DNA of 64,000 nucleotides from Skeletonema tropicum (taxonomy: Eukaryota; Bacillariophyta; Thalassiosirophyceae; Thalassiosirales; Thalassiosiraceae), in assembly GCA_037178625.1 (NCBI GenBank), contig CM074139.1, positions 1,240,001-1,304,000 of the forward strand, given 5' to 3'. Position numbers and translations under genes: made by a program. Shown piece after piece: positions 51,081-62,994 of the stretch (positions are counted from its first letter, which is position 1; every line of letters starts with the position of its first letter). The notes under the pieces were generated by a model. That model was not told the DNA's origin. It searched no databases and saw only the letters and a program-made list of their open reading frames with translations.

Positions 51081-54000
51081 ATGCGCTTTCATCCCATCGT
51101 TAGCCTCTTGCTATCGTCAGTCAGCGCTGCCGCTGCTTCTGCGGATGATACCACCCCAGCCAACGGTCGTGCCAATCTTCGCGGTAGAACTGCTATCACA
51201 GAGAAACTACTGGATAATGATGATGACGCCCGTTCACTAATGCAAATGGACATGTACGGTCCACTTCATTGCAACACTGCCGCGTCTCCATCGATTACAT
51301 CGGAGGAATGCCTTGCCAGCGCAACGCCTCTAAGTTCACTTATTGAGAGTGCCATTGCATCCTCATCGGCCCATGTTATCGTACCATGTGGTTCATGCGT
51401 GACAGTTGATTATACCGACAGTTCTACCGTTACGCTACCCGGTGATGGAAGTTTGCACATCAAGGGACGCTTGCACTTCCCATACGAATCATCTGTTCAG
51501 TTGAACGCCACTGCCATCTTCGTTGAGGGCCTGTTGGATATTCCGGATGGTATTAATGATGACAAGGAGGTGAAGGTTAGCTTGTATGGGTCTGACGAGT
51601 GGTACTATTTTCCACATGAGATGTGCTCATATGGTGATATGAACTGCATGCATAAAAAAAGTGTGGGGAAGAAACCCGTTGTGGTGGCTGGTGGAACGGT
51701 GGACATTCGTAATGCGGATGCATCATGCCCAACGTGGACAACCCTCAAGGATGTTGGTACTATTGGCCCTAGTCCAAAGAATGGCCACACTCTAACCAAG
51801 AGCTTCGTACTCGATCATGACTTTGTAAAGTGCGTCAGGGTGGATGACAAGATGATGATTACAAGTAATACCTACGGTGGATGGGATGAACACTTTGAGC
51901 TAAAGGTGGAGTCTATTGACTTAGCGTCCAATACCATTAGTATGGTGGGTAGCACTGATAAGGCGTTTGCCACGGAGGTCTCGTCTCATGTTGATAATTA
52001 TGATGAAGAGCATATCTTTCCTTCCGAGGTGGCTCTCTTACGTCGTAATATCATCTTCGAAGGACAGCGTCAGATCAAGAAGGAAACATTCAAGATTGTA
52101 AGGGAGAGTGATGTGAAAGATTTAGAGTGGAAGTCGGATTTCGTTTCGAGTGTTGGCACTGACTTTTCCACCTCCGATATCTCCAATGGATTCTTGATGT
52201 TCACTGAAACAAGTGGTTTGGGGAGTGTTGAACTGTAAGTGACAGGATGATTGTTTGATGCAATATGTCATTTGTATCCTCGACCCGACTCATACTCACA
52301 TACCTGTGCCGTATCCTTTCTATCAAATGCATATCATAGGACTTACTCTCAGGCAACCAAGTCAACTTTGGTCATTGGACGTGTAGAAGCTAGTAACTGT
52401 CAAGTGCAGCTCAGGAAGAATGGTGTGCTAATGAACACGTTACCTGCTGGTACACATGTTGTACGCACCTATTCTTTCGATATGCAAGCAGGGGATGTCT
52501 TGTCACTTACCGAAGACACTTGCATGGCAGCCCTAATCTCGATCGAACATGAAACAAGGATGATGGACGTAGACCCAACTGACCCTGAAGATATTCATGC
52601 AGCTCATTTCATGGTAATGCATACCCCGCATGTCCAACAAACTATTGAGGGTGTGCAGTTTGACAACATGGGTCAAGCTGGTAGGCTGGGTCGTTACCCT
52701 GTCCATATGCACAGTAAGTTTGGATTGATTCAATATATCAATATTTCACGTGCGAGACAGTTCCTCATCTCTTCTTTCCTATACTTTTCTGTTACCTCTT
52801 TAGTGTGTGGTGATACTACCGGTAGTAGTATTGCAAAGAACGTGATCACCAATAGTTTACAACGATGTGTCGTCATTCATGGCACAAATGGAGTGAACAT
52901 CGATGATAATGTTGCCTACAAGACACGAGGTCACTGCTACGTTCTTGAAGATGGATCTGAAGTTGACAATTTCTTTGTCCATAACCTTGGCGCTGAGACA
53001 ATGGATCTTGGGGCCGATAATGGGCAGTCTGACTCGTTCGAAAATGGAAGTGTAACTTTTTGGATGCGCAACATCAAGAACCATTGGATTGATAATGTCG
53101 CAGCCGGAGCCAAGGGTGTAGGTTACTGGTTTGACATCCCGAAGAAAGGCTTTGTGCTTAACCCCCTGTACACGTTCACGAATAATGCGGCACACTCCTC
53201 TTCTGGCTAAGTGTATGGTCATCCTCCCCACGATGTTAGTTCTCAGCGAGTATTTGAGCTCAGAGAATGTTCAACATAGCTATGGAAAGCTGAGAGTGAG
53301 AGGAGTTCAAATCCGCATCGACACAGAGCTGTTTCGGAATCAATGTGAAGTGAACGTGTTCTTGGTCGCTGGAGACCAGGGTAAATTGGCTAGAGGGATC
53401 TTTTTTGGGGTTAACCCCCAAGGCAAGCTAGGGAATGGGGCTAACAAAATATTTTTTTATTTTTGTTGTGCCGTCACGGATTCGATGTCTACTCAACGAG
53501 AGGAGCATTTTAAGCCTATAAAAAGGTAGGTTAGCCCCAGTAACGGCTGAGAACGAACAAAACGGCAAAAATTGGGGAGGATGACCATACACTTAGCCTT
53601 CTACTGGTATCAGCATGTACCCGGGGAGGGGATTGGAGGTGGCAAATGTGGACTCTGCCGTACTGGACGGTATGAGAATTTGGAACAACGATATGGTTGG
53701 GCTGATGATGTTCTTCTCAGGCGGATACAAGATATCGAATAGTATTCTGGTGAATAACAAGGTTGGAATCCAATACATTCTCCAAAAGAGAGAGAGTTCC
53801 CATCGAGAATACACGGATCATTGGGTCATTATCTAACACTGGGATTGACGCAGGTCTATTGTATACTTACAATAATCAGATGCAGACGGGAGGTCAGGTG
53901 AGCATATATTGATGACTTTCCTTACATTATGCACTTCTTTAATGGTTTTCTAACTAACTACTTCTTTTCTTTCTGTCCATCTATGCATGCTAAATCTTAA

Positions 54001-57000
54001 CAGGAGATCCTCAAGCCAGAGCTGAAGAATGTTACTTTCTCCTCCTTCACTGGGAGTAGTAAGGCAATTAAGCCCTATGCCGAGATTTTCTTGGAAACAA
54101 ATCGAGTAATGGGTCAGCCACTAGTTGCTGTCGACACCGTATTCGATTCTACTGTTCTTGGCAGTAGCCGCAATCCAATGCCCGAGTCGTCCGAGTTAGT
54201 TTTTCCCTGGACCTTCTACCTTGAAGATGCGACGGGGGGCCCCCACGGGTACTCCAGGCTTCTGGGTGAAGAATACACCTAGACTTACACATTTCATTCC
54301 ACAAACGTGCACTGCGGTCGATTCCCAATTGTCTTCTGTGAGAATGCCTGCCTACAACATTTCCTTGTACGCCCCCAAAACTACCACCTCGGGGTCTACA
54401 AGAGGATGGTGTTAACGAAGGGAACGCAGAGTTTTGTGTACCTCCCCTCCGACTCTTGGAATGGCCAGACATTTGATGTTCTCCTGCCCCCAGGAACTTA
54501 TTTCGCTACTTTCTTGGATGGAAATGGAAATGAGATCAATGCACCCTCAGTTTCAATTGATAAGAAGAAGGAACCAACTAGTGAAAGTTGTGCTTCTACC
54601 CTTCCTTCCTTGTCATTCAATACGGCTACATATCGCCCAACTGGAGCTCCCACACAGCCTCCATTTGTGTCAGTTGATTCTAACATTCTTGATACGATCC
54701 CTGACGCAAGTGACTTTGAACTAGTATATGAGCTTGACATCCCAACGAATCCTACTTATCAAGCTGGTCGTCCTCTTTACTCCGTTGATAACCTACCCCA
54801 GTCAAGCTTTGATAGAGTGGCATACTTTCTGGAGCTCAACGGAGACTATGTGTGGGTGAGTATGGACGCCTTCACTACTGATGCAGGAAGATCGGCGTTC
54901 CATGCTTATCCTCGGCATGTGGTGACGGTATGAGCCCCACCGTATTTCAGCAGGCATTGACCAACGTGAATGTAGTATCAAATGTACCAGGACTCGGTGG
55001 ATCTGGACTGGGCGGAAACATTGAGGTGAGTCTTTTGCGGTGAAACTTGAACTTGTCTCTTCGCCACTGCATACTTATTCTAACCCGAGTAACCTTGACT
55101 CTTCTTCTATTCTAGTTTTGGCCGTATAACTATATGGGGTCATTTGGTCAGAGTGATTCCAACTCTGGCTCGGGTAACTTTGGAAGTATGCAGATCCATC
55201 TCCCCGGACAAACAGTATTTGCATTCAATCGTTTCAATGATGGTTCAGTCGCTGATCTTGGAATAGGTAATTCTAACATTGGCCTCGGAAGCGATTGGAG
55301 TATGGCATCTAATGCCGATTCATATCAAGTTCGTACGTTGAAAGTATTCACCAATGCTCAAGCACCTGCCACCACATCAACCTCAAGTACTACAACATCA
55401 AGTTCTACAACATCAAGTACCACTACCACCAGCACAACGACGATCCAAACAAGCAGCCCCACTAACAAGCCAACTATCACACCGCTAACACCCCCACCGG
55501 TAACTGCTCAGCCGACAAACGAGCCTACCCCAAAGGTAAGCTATATTATTCCTCTTCTTTCACTTGTTATGTAATTCTTCCTCTCCTCTAACATTGTTTG
55601 ATCTCTTCAAATAGCCCACTCCCAACCCAACAATGTCAACACCTCCCCCGACCACTAAGCAACCTACGGTATGTAGCAGTTTTGGTATTCTGTTTGTTGT
55701 CTTTCTTAACTTAATTGACAACTCAAGTCTCGTGTATTATATTCTTATTCACAGCCTTCACCCACACCTAACCCAACCGAACCAGCGGGTTCAAGTACTG
55801 ATCCTGTTAAGAACTTGATTCCAGATGCGGAAGGTTACGATCTTGTGTATTCTCTAGCAATTCCAAGCAACCCAATGTACAAAAACGCCAAGCCTCTCTA
55901 TTCATGTTGATAACCACCAATCATTTTCGAGCTTCTCAAGGATTGCATACTACCTTGAGTTAGACGACGACTATGTTTGGGTCAGTATGGACGCCTTTAC
56001 TACTGATGCCAGGAAGATCGGCGTGCCATGCCATCATTTAACCTGTGGCGATAGTCAAACACGTACTGTCATCCAGCAAATGGTGACGAATGTTAACGTA
56101 GTTTCAAACAAGCCTGGGCTCAGCGGATCTGGACTTTCTGGTAACGTGGAGGTAAGTAAGAGATGTTTCTTTCACATGTCTCTTCGCTGTCATTTCTTTT
56201 TCTAACCCAAATGAAACGCCCATCTTTCATACTAGTTCTGGCCATTTAACTATAACTCGGTCAATTCTCAAAATATCCCTGGTGCATCGTACGCTTGGGA
56301 TCATGGTGACTCTGTAGAATTGAACAATGGCTCATTTGGGAGCATGCAGGTTCATATCAACGGTGGTGGTAACTATGTTGGCACCGTCTTCGCTTTTAAC
56401 CGCTTCAACGATGGATATTTGGCTGACCTTGGTATCGGCAACAAGCCAGGTAGTTTACCCGGTCTTGGACCAGACTGGAGTTACGCGCAAAATGCCAACT
56501 CATTCTCTGTCCGTAACATGAAGGTTTATGTGTCTGATGCACCTTCGGGAGGAGGTGGCTTGGAAAGTACCATCAGTGATGCGGATGGATATCAGCTTGT
56601 ATATGAGCTTGACATTCCAACCACTCCCGCGTATACACTTGCTCCGCCTCAGTATACTGTTGACAACAGTGAATCCATCCCTGACATGAGCTTTACTCGA
56701 GTTGCTTACCTTTTGGAGCTTGATGACAAGTATGTCTGGGTCTCGATGGGGACATTTTCTGCGGATGCCAGTCAGATTGGAGTCCCATGTATGCATACTC
56801 TGTGTGGTAATGGCCAATCACGCTCTGTGTTCAACCAGCTTGTAGGAAATGTCAAGGTCGTGTCGAACGTTCCAGGCTTGACTGGAAACAGTTATGTTGG
56901 GAATATTGAGGTAAGTGAAGAATGATTCTTTGCACACGTCTCTTATCATTTCTTCTCTAACTCAAATGAAATGTCACATCTTTCACACTAGTTCTGGCCC

Positions 57001-57282
57001 TACAATTACAATCCTGGCAACGCGTTAGGTATCCCTGGAGCCTCGAGTTCAGCATTCGACTGGGGAGATAGTCCAGAGACCTATGGGACATTCGGGAGTA
57101 TGCAAGTTCACGTGAATAGTAATGGAAACTATCAGGGCACCATCTTCGCCTTCAATCACTTCAACGATGGAGTTGTAGCTGATCTTGGTATCGGAAATGC
57201 CGCATCGTCCATAAAGGATTGGAGTATTGCAAGTAATGCAGGCGCCTACTCGACGCGTCGTCTCAAGGTATTTGTGAAGTGA
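51081..57282 (+). CDS. CEMIP-like G8-domain secreted protein with tandem bacterial-type modules; interrupted by an insertion and frameshifts
   Basis: About ten exons (51081-52234, 52340-52713, 52804-53204, 53603-53898, 54004-55025, 55116-55535, 55615-55668, 55755-56151, 56236-56910 and 56992-57282), all with GT-AG joints. A signal peptide (HPIVSLLLSSVSAAAASA) precedes a G8 domain (GSLHIKGRLHFPYESSVQLN) and the CEMIP/TMEM2-type core: NMGQAGRLGRYPVHMH joined by splicing to MCGDTTGSS, then QRCVVIHGTNGVNIDDNVAY then KTRGHCYVLEDG. The C-terminal third has three copies of a ~190-residue module (FDRVAYFLELNGDYVWVSMD, GNIE|FWPYNY, FAFNRFNDGSVADLGIGN), with Thr/Ser/Pro mucin-like linkers between them. 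CEMIP relatives degrade hyaluronan; a polysaccharide-active extracellular role is inferred. A 394 bp element sits at 53205. One-base shifts occur near 53785, 54280, 54893 and 55908. Confidence 0.7.
53205..53598. mobile_element. 394 bp inverted-repeat element inserted in a coding exon
   Basis: The 26 bp left end (GGCTAAGTGTATGGTCATCC then TCCCCA) is exactly inverted at the right end. TTCT flanks both sides (53201-53204 and 53599-53602), a 4 bp target duplication. Removing the element plus one TTCT restores the reading frame across the joint (AAHSSS|TGISMYPG). The element brings an in-frame TAA within its first six bases, before any possible donor, so splicing it out exactly is not possible with GT-AG. 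No coding capacity; a MITE of unassigned family. Confidence 0.85.
54716..57282 (+). repeat. Three tandem coding modules with repeated intron position
   Basis: Three copies begin at (E/D)x(Y/F)xLVYELDIP near 54716, 55836 and 56583. Each has FxRxAYxLELxxxYVWVSM then xTDA, a cysteine pair, NVxVVSNxPGL and GN(I/V)E. An intron follows at exactly the same codon in each (GAG|GT... AG|TTYTGGCC), and then FWP-NY, a GSMQ(V/I)H segment and ADLGIGN. The second half of copy 2 is the first half of exon 9. Identical intron positions show that the modules arose by duplication after the intron was gained. Confidence 0.8.
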
Positions 57283-57582
57283 AAAGCCACCTTTTGAACA
57301 ATTTTGATTGAAGAGAACATGTGAAAAGATGTTACATTACCGAGTATGACGAACACACCGTTTTGTCTCATTTTGTAGGAGATTATGTTTACTGTTTGAA
57401 ACCTCAAGCATAAACTAAATTGATCATATTATAGAGGCAAAAACCAATCGTATTCCATAGTAAAACCTTGCGTAGTTTTTATGATTAACTGTTACATATG
57501 TACGAAACAACAAATACCTCGCAGTCGTCTTCTTCACGTCTACATTGTCAAATGTTGACACGGCTAGCAAATACAGCAATGA

Positions 57583-58830
57583 TCTTCAATATAGCAACAC
57601 ATGGGGCTTTTCACGATCAATTGCTATAATGACGACAACAAAAACAATTGGATATTGTGGAATGTGATCCCACTGTACCTCTCAGAACAACTACGAGTCC
57701 GTAGCATCGCTTCTACGCACGCCAGCCGTCTCAGCAGTGCTAATGAGGATGAGGCTCATTACTATAGTGACGACAACAGATACGATTTGGTAGAATGTGG
57801 TGCTGCATGTCAGCCCACACTGGACCTCTCAGAACAGCTACAAGTTATGATACATACAATGGGCCACTAGAAGTGGCTCATTACTTTAGTGACAACAATA
57901 ATATATACAATTTGGTAGAATGTGGTGCTACTGGCCAGCCCACACTGGACCCTCCTAACAGCTACAAGTCCGTAGCATCGCTTCAACACACGCCAGCCGT
58001 CTCAGCAGTGCTAATGAGCTTGTATGGTATCACCGCCGACTAGAATGGGCCACTAGAAGCGGCTGATGCGTATATTGAAGATGATAAATACGATTTGGTA
58101 GAATGTGGTGCTGCTGGCCAGCCCACACTGGACCTCTTAGTACAGCCATGAGGTTGTAGTTGTAGCATCGCTTCTACGGACGGTAGTCGTCTGAGCGGTA
58201 CAAATGAGCTTATCGAGTATCACCGCCGACTAGAATGGGCCACTAGAAGCGGCTCATGTCCATACTGAAGGCGACACATACAATTTGGTAGGATGTGGTG
58301 CTGCTGACCAGCCCACACTGGACCTCTCATATCATCTACGAGGATGTAGCATCGCTTCTACGGACGGTAGTCGTCTGAGCGGTACAAATGAGCGTGTCTA
58401 GTATCACCGCCGACTAGAATGGGCCACTAGAAGCGGCTCATGCCCATACTGAGGGCGACACATACGATTTGGTAGAATGCGGTGCTGCTGGCCAGCCCAC
58501 ACTGGACCTCTTAGTACAGCCATGAGGTTGTAGCATCGCTTCTACGGATGGTAGTCGTCTGAGCGGTGCAAATGAGCTTATCGAGTATCACCGCCGACTA
58601 GAATGGGCCACTAGAAGCGGCTCATGTCCATACTGAGGGCGACACATACGATTTGGTACGATGTGGTGCTGCTGGCCAGCCCACACTGAACCTCTCACAT
58701 CAGCTACGAGGTTGTAGCATCGCTTCTTCGGACGGTAGTCGTCTGAGCGGTACAAATGAGCGTGTCTAGTATCACCGCCGACTAGAATGGGCCCCTAGTA
58801 GTGGCTCATGCCAATAATAGGTCTTCAGCT
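57583..58830. repeat. 184 bp satellite array
   Basis: At least six head-to-tail copies. The phrase GAATGGGCCACTAGAAG(C/T)GGCT occurs near 57857, 58043, 58233, 58417, 58601 and (variant) 58785, spaced 184-190 bp. Each unit also has GCCAGCCCACACTG and CATCGCTTCTACGGA-type stretches. Early units are more diverged. No frame is shared by all units, so it is noncoding. It separates the G8 gene from the 3.4 kb transposon. Confidence 0.9.
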
Positions 58831-59111
58831 GATTTGGCACTTGTCAGGTCATCTTTCGTGTCTGTTGTTTGATACAATAGTCGCTTTGCTTTGCGCTCTT
58901 TTGCTGTATCTACTTGTTCGTGGGCCATGGGTTGGTATTTAAAAACCCTGGACTGTACCTACATACAAGGGACCTGCCGCGAAATCAACCCCCCTGGTCG
59001 GCTTAGACCCCCCCTCCAAATCACAGCCTAGCCAAAATATTTAGACCCCCCTCCTCAGGTTTCGTTTAGTAGGCAACTTAGTAAGGCGATCGCTAGGGGA
59101 TCAATTACACG

Positions 59112-59489
59112 TTAATTTATGTCTTCACATCTACATCTTCTTGCGTGCAGAACATAGGAGCTCCGTGCTCTGCACAGCATGGCTTGCGTGCGCATTAATA
59201 TTGGTGGTGCATTTTTTATTCCTATCCTATTTTTGGTGAAGCATTGCTTCTTGACGATCTTGTAATACGTTTTCTCCTTCTTGCAAATGTATGTAAGGAA
59301 AGGGCTGTTATGCCAATTCGCCATCTGATCCATTTTCACCTTCTGAGATTCTACAATAGTACCGCCAACACCTTCTGGTGTTAAGTCACCAAACGTGAAA
59401 GGAAAACCAAGATCATATGCCTTGTAGGCAACCTGAACAAGAGTAGTTGCTTTGTAATCCGATGTATCATATGGCTTTGTCACAGTCAC
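59112..59489 (-). CDS. Element-encoded small protein (transposon C-terminal or accessory frame)
   Basis: 125 codons. The core PYDTSDYKATTLVQVAYKAY then FTFGDLTPEGVGGTIVESQK and MANWHNSPFLTYICKKEKTY is also preserved in the 786 bp deletion derivative, with protein-level similarity (GGTIAESQKVKMDQMADWNN). Maintenance of the frame in both copies suggests recent coding. No known domain. It could be the last exon of the transposase. Confidence 0.4.
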   Translation of the reverse strand: MTVTKPYDTSDYKATTLVQVAYKAYDLGFPFTFGDLTPEGVGGTIVESQKVKMDQMANWHNSPFLTYICKKEKTYYKIVKKQCFTKNRIGIKNAPPILMRTQAMLCRARSSYVLHARRCRCEDIN

Positions 59490-59927
59490 ACGACGGCGGG
59501 CAATCCAACGGATGCTTTCACGATTTTTAACAAGATCCGTCCAGCCACTGCATCAACACACAACATCATGATGTCACTGGGCATAGCAGCGTGGTGCTGG
59601 GGTCACACCAATTTCGCCACTAGTTAAAAAAAAATTTCCTACCATCCCCCTTTTGTGGGCTATCTGGACTGTACATAGATAATTTTACATGCTAAGTATT
59701 TTTCTTTCCCCCGGTGGCCCCCTATTTCCCCGCTCAATCTCTGCATAAAAAATTAGACCATGACGACTCGCTCCGTAGAGAGAGTACTGAGCTCCACAGG
59801 ACATCCAATGCATGACATTGAACAAAAACAACACCAGAAACAGTTGCCGAACACCATATTCTACCAATCCCTTCATTTTCAGCACTTCGCACAACCTCGA
59901 TGTCACTCAAAATTAGTGACCACTTAA

Positions 59928-61555
59928 TCATCTTTTTTTGTACGGTCCTCGACGAGGCCTCTTCGTGTCTCTACATTGTGCCATGATGTCTGCGTTGTTC
60001 ATACCAGCTCTCTTCCTTGCAGCAAGCTGGGTGTGCTTCTCTGGGTCTTTCTCAAATTTGCATTTCGCCTCAACTTTCTTCCTTTCAGTCTGATGGAACT
60101 GTTCTACCCATTCCTCAATGCATAGAGACAAGTCAGGGTGATTCTCAATTGCTTCTAGTCCATGATCTTCTGCGCAGTGAAGCTTTGGTGTATCATTGTT
60201 GTCGTCAACTTTTGCCCTCAGAGCGCGATGCTTTGCAACCGCATCAGCCATGTCGCTCTTAAATTTATCCTTGTCCTCTGCAGATGGTTTCTTGGTGTAG
60301 AAGATATGGAACACTTCACCCCAACTGCGTAAGAGAGAAATGATTTCATCACATGTCTCGTCGATTTTTGCATCAATATCAGCAACACTGTCGTCTTTAA
60401 ACTTGCGGAGCATTGTCTTCGCGTCAGTGAAAATAGCTTCGGCTTTCTGCATTATTTCCTTCAATGGTCGGCCTTGAAACTTTCTCTTGTCATAATCCTC
60501 ACGCTTCACATTGTGGTTTCTATATACCCTTTCCATCTCCAAACACCATGTCTTCTGAACGCCTTCGGGAGGCCTCCTCCTTTCTTCATGCTTTTGCGTC
60601 AATTTTCGTGTTAAGGCTTTTCCTCTCTGCTATTAGAGTGTCTCTTAACTTCCCCATCGCTTCAAGGTGGCATCAAGAAGTGCTGCAAGTTCATCCACCT
60701 CGTCATGATTCAACCCATTGCCTCCATTTGAAGGTGCTCGAGTTCTCCGTAACGTCATTAACGCAGTTCGCCTCTTACCATGAATGCCTGCTTTCCAATC
60801 ATTAACTACCTTCCGTTGGTTGGGAATTAGGACATTCAGTTCATCCACTCTATTTTTCCAACGCTTCTCCTCGTCCGATAGCTTCGTCAGCCGCCACTCG
60901 ACCAGGAAGCCAAAATAGTCGATGACATCATTACCAAGCCCAATACAAAGATGAAGGATAGGGAGAATGTAACTTTTAAGCGGAATCCATGGGAAGTATG
61001 ACCGCCTTTTCACACCCATTCTCTTTGCACCCTTCTTATCACTATCAGCCATCTCACATTCAGATCCTCCATAGTCCAACACTGACCTCTGTCATGATTT
61101 GGTATGCTCCATTGCTGTGGACCAAGCATGCAGTAGATGCACCAACTATTTGCTGCTCCTTCTTTGCCTAGACAGAAACATTCCCATGCCAGGTTTCCAG
61201 CTATGAGTTGTTCAACTTGGATTGGTTCAAGAAGTACATCGTCCAGATTATCCATATCACACTCGAAGCAACACACAGATCTACCGTCAAGATTTAGCAA
61301 ATGTAACGGGTTGTCATGAATTTGTTTCAAATCTTCAGCAAGCCAATCAATCACCGTCGATTCCAGGATTGCTCCTGCTTCCTTCTTGCAGTAAACTGTG
61401 GCAATATTTATTGTCTTGCACATCGGAGATTCCCCCTCCTCCGTATCAATCAGTACTCGGAAGCCCAAACGAAAGGCGCCTTGACCATGGTCGCCACCAA
61501 TGATGAGTCTAATCCGTTTAACTTGTTTGCGCTTTTTTAATCGATTAACTCGCAA
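59928..61555 (-). pseudogene. Transposase-like reading frames of the 3.4 kb element
   Basis: Three overlapping minus-strand frames read in order. 61555-61010 contains IRLIIGGDHGQGAFRLGFRV, AGNLAWECFCLGKE and SWCIYCMLGPQQW. 61082-60645 (YFPWIPLKSYILPILHLCIG then LGNDVIDYFG) is largely helical. 60602-59928 is charged and helical and ends with basic KRPRRGPYKKR. The order 'GGD then GxL..LGKE..SWC.YC then P....HL..GLGN' is one I associate with an unclassified transposase type in diatoms and cnidarians. In my recollection the middle motif is GDL, so the Asn in AGNL may mark a lost acidic residue. Frames are broken, so probably inactive. Confidence 0.5.
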
Positions 61556-62495
61556 GAGCGTCTCGACCGCCTTCTTGAACTCAGCTTAGATGTCTTGGTA
61601 TTCTGCTGTAATCTTCTCCCATTTATCCTCAGTAGTAAAACTGATATCACCATCCGTGTTTTCTTTCACCAACTTACAGCTTTTCAATAACCACATCCAG
61701 TGGTCGTGTTCTATACCCACGAAGTTTTGTAATGACATTTTGTTCAATTGATCGATTTTATGCAACTCATCCTCGTTCGTAAGTCGACTACCTCTGATGC
61801 GGGGTAGTCATCCGGACGATCCCAAATGCGGTACCAATGGGATAACAATGAATTCTGGAATAGATATTGTAGTAGACCTGCTAATAATAATTCGGGGCTG
61901 TCTTGTGGACAAGCCTTGGCGTCGATTGTCTCCATTGCTCTTGGTGCCGAAAAAAGTTGGTGGGGTATGCAGCGCGTTGTTGTGTTTAGGAACGTACTAT
62001 CTTGTCTTGAGTATTCAATACACCCGGGCACAAATCTAACCGGAAATTGAATATAACGCATAGAATAGATTCGTAAATTTGGGCACTGTGATACCGAAAG
62101 GTGCAGATGCTATTAATGGTTATGATGGTGACTTCTTCGATGCTATTGCAAGCAAATAAAAAAAATGACATAAATTGACACGCTGCTGCTAGTTAAATCT
62201 GTACGTAAGATCAGTATCTTATGTTATGGTATTTTCGTTTAGAGGTACAAAAAATAAGGTGGGAAAATGAGGTGCGAAATTGGTGTGGGGTGGGTCTCTT
62301 GGGTGAAAATTCAAGTTAGACCCCCCTAGAGCAGACTAGCCAAAATTTTTAGACCCCCCGCCCGGGGGGTCTAGTTCGCGGCAGGTCCCTGTAGCCGCAC
62401 CTCCACCCATCACATAAATAAGTGATTAGTTTAGGATGGTATTCAGGAGCTGTTTACTGGGCAAGCTGGATCTGAACTTGCCCATTTTAGGTAAT

Positions 62496-62549
62496 AAGAG
62501 GAGTGCAGTCTAGGTATCTCTAGTTCAGTGGCAAGTCCGCACTCCTCTT
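62496..62549. repeat. Short hairpin
   Basis: AAGAGGAGTGC at 62496-62506 pairs exactly with GCACTCCTCTT at 62539-62549, with a 32 nt loop. Lies in gene-free DNA between the transposon and the hydroxylase gene. Confidence 0.6.
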
Positions 62550-62559
62550 GTCACCTGTG

Positions 62560-62994
62560 CTAGGTGATGGTATGTTCCTCCTCCCTCCTACTCTCAACTG
62601 CCTCTCGACAGGTGAGAGTGAGAGTCCTCACTCAACCTCTGCCACCGCAGGGGTGGGGGAGAGGGGATTACTCCCCACTCCAGGTGTGCCAGTTGGACAT
62701 CCCCGGCCCATTCTCAATGAGTTCACTGCTGCAACTGACTGACTGCAAGCTGGCTGGCAAGACCCATTTTCTTCATTAGTCCATTCGTCATTCATGAATA
62801 GAATTCTCACTTGACACCTGCGAACTTCTTATTGTTCTCATTTTGATTAGTTCATCAAGCAGCATTGGTGGTTTTGATCATATAACTTATGTACTCCTAT
62901 TCCGATAGCAGTAGCAGCTGATTCGGTTGATTATTGACTATCGAGAACGTCATTACCATCAGCAGCCAGGTAGGCAGGAAGCTCAACATACGCC
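62560..62994. other. Intergenic upstream of the hydroxylase
   Basis: About 430 bp, no supported gene. Overlapping 60-70 codon frames look like chance. Presumably contains the hydroxylase promoter. Confidence 0.4.

Larger units (their letters stand above)
58966..62391. mobile_element. 3.4 kb DNA transposon with TA borders
   Basis: Ends CAAGGGACCTGCCGCGAA and (inverted) CAGGGACCTGCCGCGAAC, bordered by TA. The AGACCCCCC-type subterminal blocks occur in both orientations. The minus strand holds a broken set of frames (61744-62061, 61010-61555, 60645-61082, 59928-60602 and 59112-59489) that look like one transposase plus a small second protein. TA borders fit Tc1/mariner-like insertion, but the protein pattern is not typical of that group, so the superfamily is left open. 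Confidence 0.8.

Noticed and set aside
53205..53598. The 394 bp insertion as a normal intron
   Set aside because: An in-frame TAA lies before the first possible GT donor, and the inverted ends plus TTCT duplication fit a mobile element.
57600..58043. Small proteins in the satellite array
   Set aside because: Frames differ between repeat units and stop at unit-specific positions, so there is no coding conservation.
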